From Symmachiella dynata (GTDB taxonomy: Bacteria > Planctomycetota > Planctomycetia > Planctomycetales > Planctomycetaceae): a stretch of DNA of 64,000 nucleotides. The stretch's first letter is position 1, and each line of letters begins with the position of its first letter. The notes under the pieces are model-generated. The model made no database searches, had not been told where the DNA came from, and saw only the letters and a program-made list of their open reading frames with translations. Below are positions 61,403 to 64,000 of this stretch, piece by piece. The DNA is taken from the NCBI RefSeq assembly GCF_007747995.1, contig NZ_CP036276.1, positions 6,438,001 through 6,502,000 of the forward strand, in the 5' to 3' direction. The position numbers and the translations under genes were made by a program.

Positions 61403-62938
61403 TCAAGCCCAATAATTCCGGTCCAGCGTGCGATAGTTAATCGCCTCACTCAAATGCAGTGCGGTGATTTTATCGCTGCGGTCCAGGTCGGCGACCGTGC
61501 GGCTGACGCGGAGGATTTTGTCGTGGGCTCGGGCCGAGAGGCCCATTTCCTCCATGGCGGTTTTTAACAGCGTCTCCGCATCGGAATCGAGACGGCAGAA
61601 TTTGCGGATTTGTCGCGGAGCCATCTTGCCGTTGGTCTTGATGCGGTACTCTCGAAAACGGGCTCCTTGAATTTCACGGGCCGCTTCGACCTGCTGCCGC
61701 ATATCGCCACTGCCCGTGCCGGGGGCCATGTCCGAAAGTTCACGAAACGGCACCGACGGGACTTCGAGGTGAATGTCCACGCGATCTAAAAGTGGGCCGC
61801 TGATCTTGCCTAAATAGCGTTCGATTTGCAGGGGATTGCATTTGCACTGCCGCCTCGGGTCGCCGCGATAACCACAGGGACAGGGATTGAGCGCCGCCAC
61901 CATCATCAAACTTGCCGGAAAGGTAATGCTGCCCATTGCGCGAGAAATCGTGACATTGCCGTCTTCCAACGGTTGCCGCAGGACTTCCAATGTCCGGCGA
62001 TTGAATTCGGGCAGTTCGTCCAAAAACAAAATGCCGTTGTGTGCCAACGAAATCTCGCCCGGCGAGGGCGTGCTGCCGCCGCCAACTAAACCTGCTTCGC
62101 TGATCGTATGGTGCGGCGCGCGAAAGGGGCGCGTCATCATCAACGATTCCCCGGCATTCAAGCGGCCGACCGCACTATAGATTTGTGTGGTCTCCAAACT
62201 CTCTTCGGGGCTAAGTTGTGGCAAAATGGTTGGCAAACGCGAGGCTAATAACGTTTTTCCCGTCCCGGGTGATCCAAGCATCAGCAGGTGGTGGGAACCG
62301 GCCGCGGCGACTGTGACGGCGCGCTTGGCGAGTTCTTGGCCTTTGACATCCTGGTAGTCAATTTCATATTTGGCCAATTCGCTCAGCGCGCGTTCCCAAC
62401 TGAATTGCGTGGGCTGGACGTCCAGTCGGTCGGAATAGAATCCCACTGCTTCAGCCAACGAGCCAACGGGAATCGCTTCGATCTCGCCAACAACGGCCGC
62501 TTCTTGGGCGTTCTCCACCGGCACAAGCAAGCCCCGCTTGCCCTGCGCACGAGCGGCGATGGCCATCGACAGGACCCCTTTGACCGGGCGAATCACCCCG
62601 TCGAGCGCCAACTCTCCGACAGCGGCGTATTCGTCGAACCGCTCGGACTGTAACTGACCACTGGCGGTCAACATGCCCAGGGCGATTGGCAAATCGAACG
62701 AGGCAGCATCCTTGGGAAGATCGGCCGGCGAAAGGTTAATCACGATGCGATCAATCGGCCGGTTGTATCCACTATTGACCAGCGCGCGTTCGATGCGATG
62801 CGTACTCTCCCGCACCGCTGCCTCGGCCAATCCAACGAGAATCGTCTTGGGCATCGCACCGGGGGAGATATCGACCTCCACCTCAATCGGCTCGGCGTTG
62901 ATTCCCAACAGCGAATAGGTAAAGAGTTTAGCGAGCAT
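61403..62938 (-). CDS. YifB/ComM family Mg-chelatase-like AAA ATPase
   Basis: 511 residues, matching YifB/ComM. The N-terminal region has AKLFTYSLLGINAEPIEVEV and a Lon-protease-like S5 stretch. Then come Walker A GSPGTGKTLLASRLPTILP and FRAPHHTISEAGLVGGG, followed by Walker B ILFLDELPEF. The C-terminal part has NPCPCGYRGD, RHR-like helices and RVSRTVADLDRSDKITALHL. ComM helps integrate foreign DNA during natural transformation as a branch-migration helicase. It stands alone here, without other competence genes. Confidence 0.93.
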   Translation of the reverse strand: MLAKLFTYSLLGINAEPIEVEVDISPGAMPKTILVGLAEAAVRESTHRIERALVNSGYNRPIDRIVINLSPADLPKDAASFDLPIALGMLTASGQLQSERFDEYAAVGELALDGVIRPVKGVLSMAIAARAQGKRGLLVPVENAQEAAVVGEIEAIPVGSLAEAVGFYSDRLDVQPTQFSWERALSELAKYEIDYQDVKGQELAKRAVTVAAAGSHHLLMLGSPGTGKTLLASRLPTILPQLSPEESLETTQIYSAVGRLNAGESLMMTRPFRAPHHTISEAGLVGGGSTPSPGEISLAHNGILFLDELPEFNRRTLEVLRQPLEDGNVTISRAMGSITFPASLMMVAALNPCPCGYRGDPRRQCKCNPLQIERYLGKISGPLLDRVDIHLEVPSVPFRELSDMAPGTGSGDMRQQVEAAREIQGARFREYRIKTNGKMAPRQIRKFCRLDSDAETLLKTAMEEMGLSARAHDKILRVSRTVADLDRSDKITALHLSEAINYRTLDRNYWA

Positions 62939-63059
62939 AGAGCGTGCTTGCGGGAACGGTCAGGGAAGTTGTCTGAGACGCAATGTTCCCCATTGTGCCG
63001 AGAAACGACGCGGACCGCAAGCCAAAATGAACAAATGTACACAAACCTGGAGATCGCTG

Positions 63060-63626
63060 TCAGGCTTGAGGCGGTTGACGATGGGTTGGTATCGCGACGA
63101 TTTGGTTTTGTCCACGAATCCGCACCCAACTGATGCCTTGAACAATCCATGTTCCAGCCGCAACCAAAAATGTATGACTGAAATACAAGCCGACTAACCA
63201 AAATAGGACGCGCGCGAGTTCAAGCGTGCCATGATGACCATTGCCAAACACGTCAAAAACAAATGACAAACCAACTAGGGCAAAGGAGCAAACGACGAGA
63301 AATGGCGGCATTAGAAACACGCATGCAAACCTAGCCAAATTCACACCACGGGCGAAGCCGACTGTCGGTGGCTTTGCATTTGCCTGCGATGAGTGATTCG
63401 CGAACAGGATCGCCGTCAATTTTATATAGACGTCTTCAAAGGACATGGCGATATACGCGCCTATAAGGGCGCCTATGACTCCGCCCATCATCATTGAGAC
63501 TGAAAGGCTGCCATTACCTGTCCACGGGCTACACATCGCTCCAACCAGGCCGCAAAAGAAACTTCCTCCCAACAGTTTCTGAGCCGTTTGCCAATAATTG
63601 ACGTTTGAATTCGTTGCGTCGGCCAT
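63060..63626 (-). CDS. Membrane protein of unknown function
   Basis: 188 residues from ATG 63626, with AGGAG upstream. Predicted membrane segments include GGSFFCGLVGAMCSPWTG, GGVIGALIGAYIAM, FLMPPFLVVCSFALVGLSFV and LFWLVGLYFSHTFLVAAG. A soluble loop of about 20 residues (FANHSSQANAKPP) lies in the middle. No family recognised. Confidence 0.72.
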   Translation of the reverse strand: MADATNSNVNYWQTAQKLLGGSFFCGLVGAMCSPWTGNGSLSVSMMMGGVIGALIGAYIAMSFEDVYIKLTAILFANHSSQANAKPPTVGFARGVNLARFACVFLMPPFLVVCSFALVGLSFVFDVFGNGHHGTLELARVLFWLVGLYFSHTFLVAAGTWIVQGISWVRIRGQNQIVAIPTHRQPPQA

Positions 63627-63707
63627 TCTCCTAACTCCTCAATAGAGTCAAGCGGGGGGGAGCTAACGGTGATTTCTAATCGCAAATTGGATGGAGCGCA
63701 GTCGCAG

Positions 63708-64000
63708 CTAAAAATCCAGCCGTGTCCAGAAGATCTGTTGCCGGTCGCCGCGGCGGCGGTAGTCTTCGAGCATTGTTTCTAGGTCCGCCTCGGGGAAGTC
63801 GTTGTACCGCATGCGGTTTTTCATGTTCACGCGGAGGCGGCTGTCAAAATCGACAATATCGGGCGACAGCCAGACCGTATTGCGTTCCGCCCCGGATGAG
63901 ATGCTGATTGTGTTGCCGGGTGAAATGTGGACCTTCAACGGCATGGCGCGCTTACCGCGGCGGCGGCGGTTCGTCCAATCGGTCACGCTGATGGTACTAG
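63708..64000 (-). CDS. C-terminal end of a protein cut by the right edge
   Basis: The frame stays open from the stop at 63708 to the window end, so only about the last 97 residues are visible; the internal GTG at 63986 need not be the true start. The segment has an Arg-rich stretch (NRRRRGKRAM), then beta-like VHISPGNTISISSGA, and ends DRQQIFWTRLDF. It reads like the C-terminal beta region of a larger exported protein, but no family can be named. Confidence 0.65.
   Translation of the reverse strand, partial: STISVTDWTNRRRRGKRAMPLKVHISPGNTISISSGAERNTVWLSPDIVDFDSRLRVNMKNRMRYNDFPEADLETMLEDYRRRGDRQQIFWTRLDF

Noticed and set aside
1-64000. tRNA, rRNA, CRISPR, prophage and transposase genes
   Set aside because: No cloverleaf, repeat-spacer pattern, integrase, transposase or phage structural genes were recognised by eye.

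Overview
The gene content suggests a planctomycete chromosome, probably from the Planctomycetia. The markers are two DUF1559 proteins (one with a prepilin-like N-terminus), several very large exported PQQ-type beta-propeller proteins, a DUF1573 protein, membrane-anchored Ser/Thr kinases carrying a zinc-finger-like segment and a PEGA domain, two CehA/McbA-type PHP proteins, three HGSNAT/DUF5009-like membrane acyltransferases, and GTG/TTG starts mixed with ATG. The genus is not determined. I found no tRNA, rRNA, CRISPR array, transposase, phage gene or integrase. This is chromosomal backbone with small accessory patches.

Layout. 1-4.1 kb (minus): the N-terminal part of a Tat-exported SMP-30/gluconolactonase cut by the window edge, a membrane acyltransferase with a long Lys/Glu/Ala-rich insert, and an exported protein of unknown function. 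4.5-7.1 kb (plus): replicative helicase dnaB and argC. 7.1-7.46 kb: an inverted-repeat element and a terminator. 7.46-10.6 kb (minus): a translation/replication cluster read as rplY, pth, rpsF, ssb, rplI, without rpsR. 11.5-16.3 kb (plus): a 1,606-residue exported double-propeller protein. 16.5-20.6 kb (plus): a molybdenum hydroxylase operon (FAD, 2Fe-2S and Mo subunits) followed by a small MoaD/ThiS-like protein. 20.7-22.8 kb: a small cassette (DUF1444-like lipoprotein and two small membrane proteins) bracketed by related palindromes, with a 14-G run inside it.

22.8-36.6 kb: two PHP-type exported proteins, a membrane protein, 7Fe ferredoxin fdxA, a second acyltransferase, a sugar-type ABC binding lipoprotein and its ATPase with no permease gene nearby, and two exported propeller proteins. 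The larger of these joins LamG-like, FN3-like, methyltransferase-like and propeller regions. 36.6-41.8 kb (minus): a probable operon of CBS protein, korA, korB, zinc-ribbon/CBS protein and a degenerate double receiver-like protein, which suggests nucleotide-sensitive control of a 2-oxoacid:ferredoxin oxidoreductase. 42.1-47.9 kb: a BI-1 family protein, an atypical kinase with a beta-helix-like ectodomain, pyrB, and a dihydroorotase homologue that has lost two metal ligands.

48.1-53.0 kb (minus): exported or surface proteins, including a DUF1559-FGE fusion. 53.2-55.2 kb: a ChbG/YdjC-type deacetylase and a third acyltransferase. 56.0-60.8 kb: a kinase with a ZAS-like zinc motif, a DUF1573 protein and a membrane-anchored exported protein. 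60.9-64 kb: a small Cys-rich exported protein, a YifB/ComM ATPase, a membrane protein and a truncated gene at the right edge.

The most unusual material is the exported LamG/FN3/methyltransferase-like/propeller protein, the CBS-flanked korAB operon, the atypical kinase with a beta-helix ectodomain, the DUF1559-FGE fusion and the pyrB/pseudo-pyrC pair. All functional statements rest on reading motifs by eye. No database search was run.
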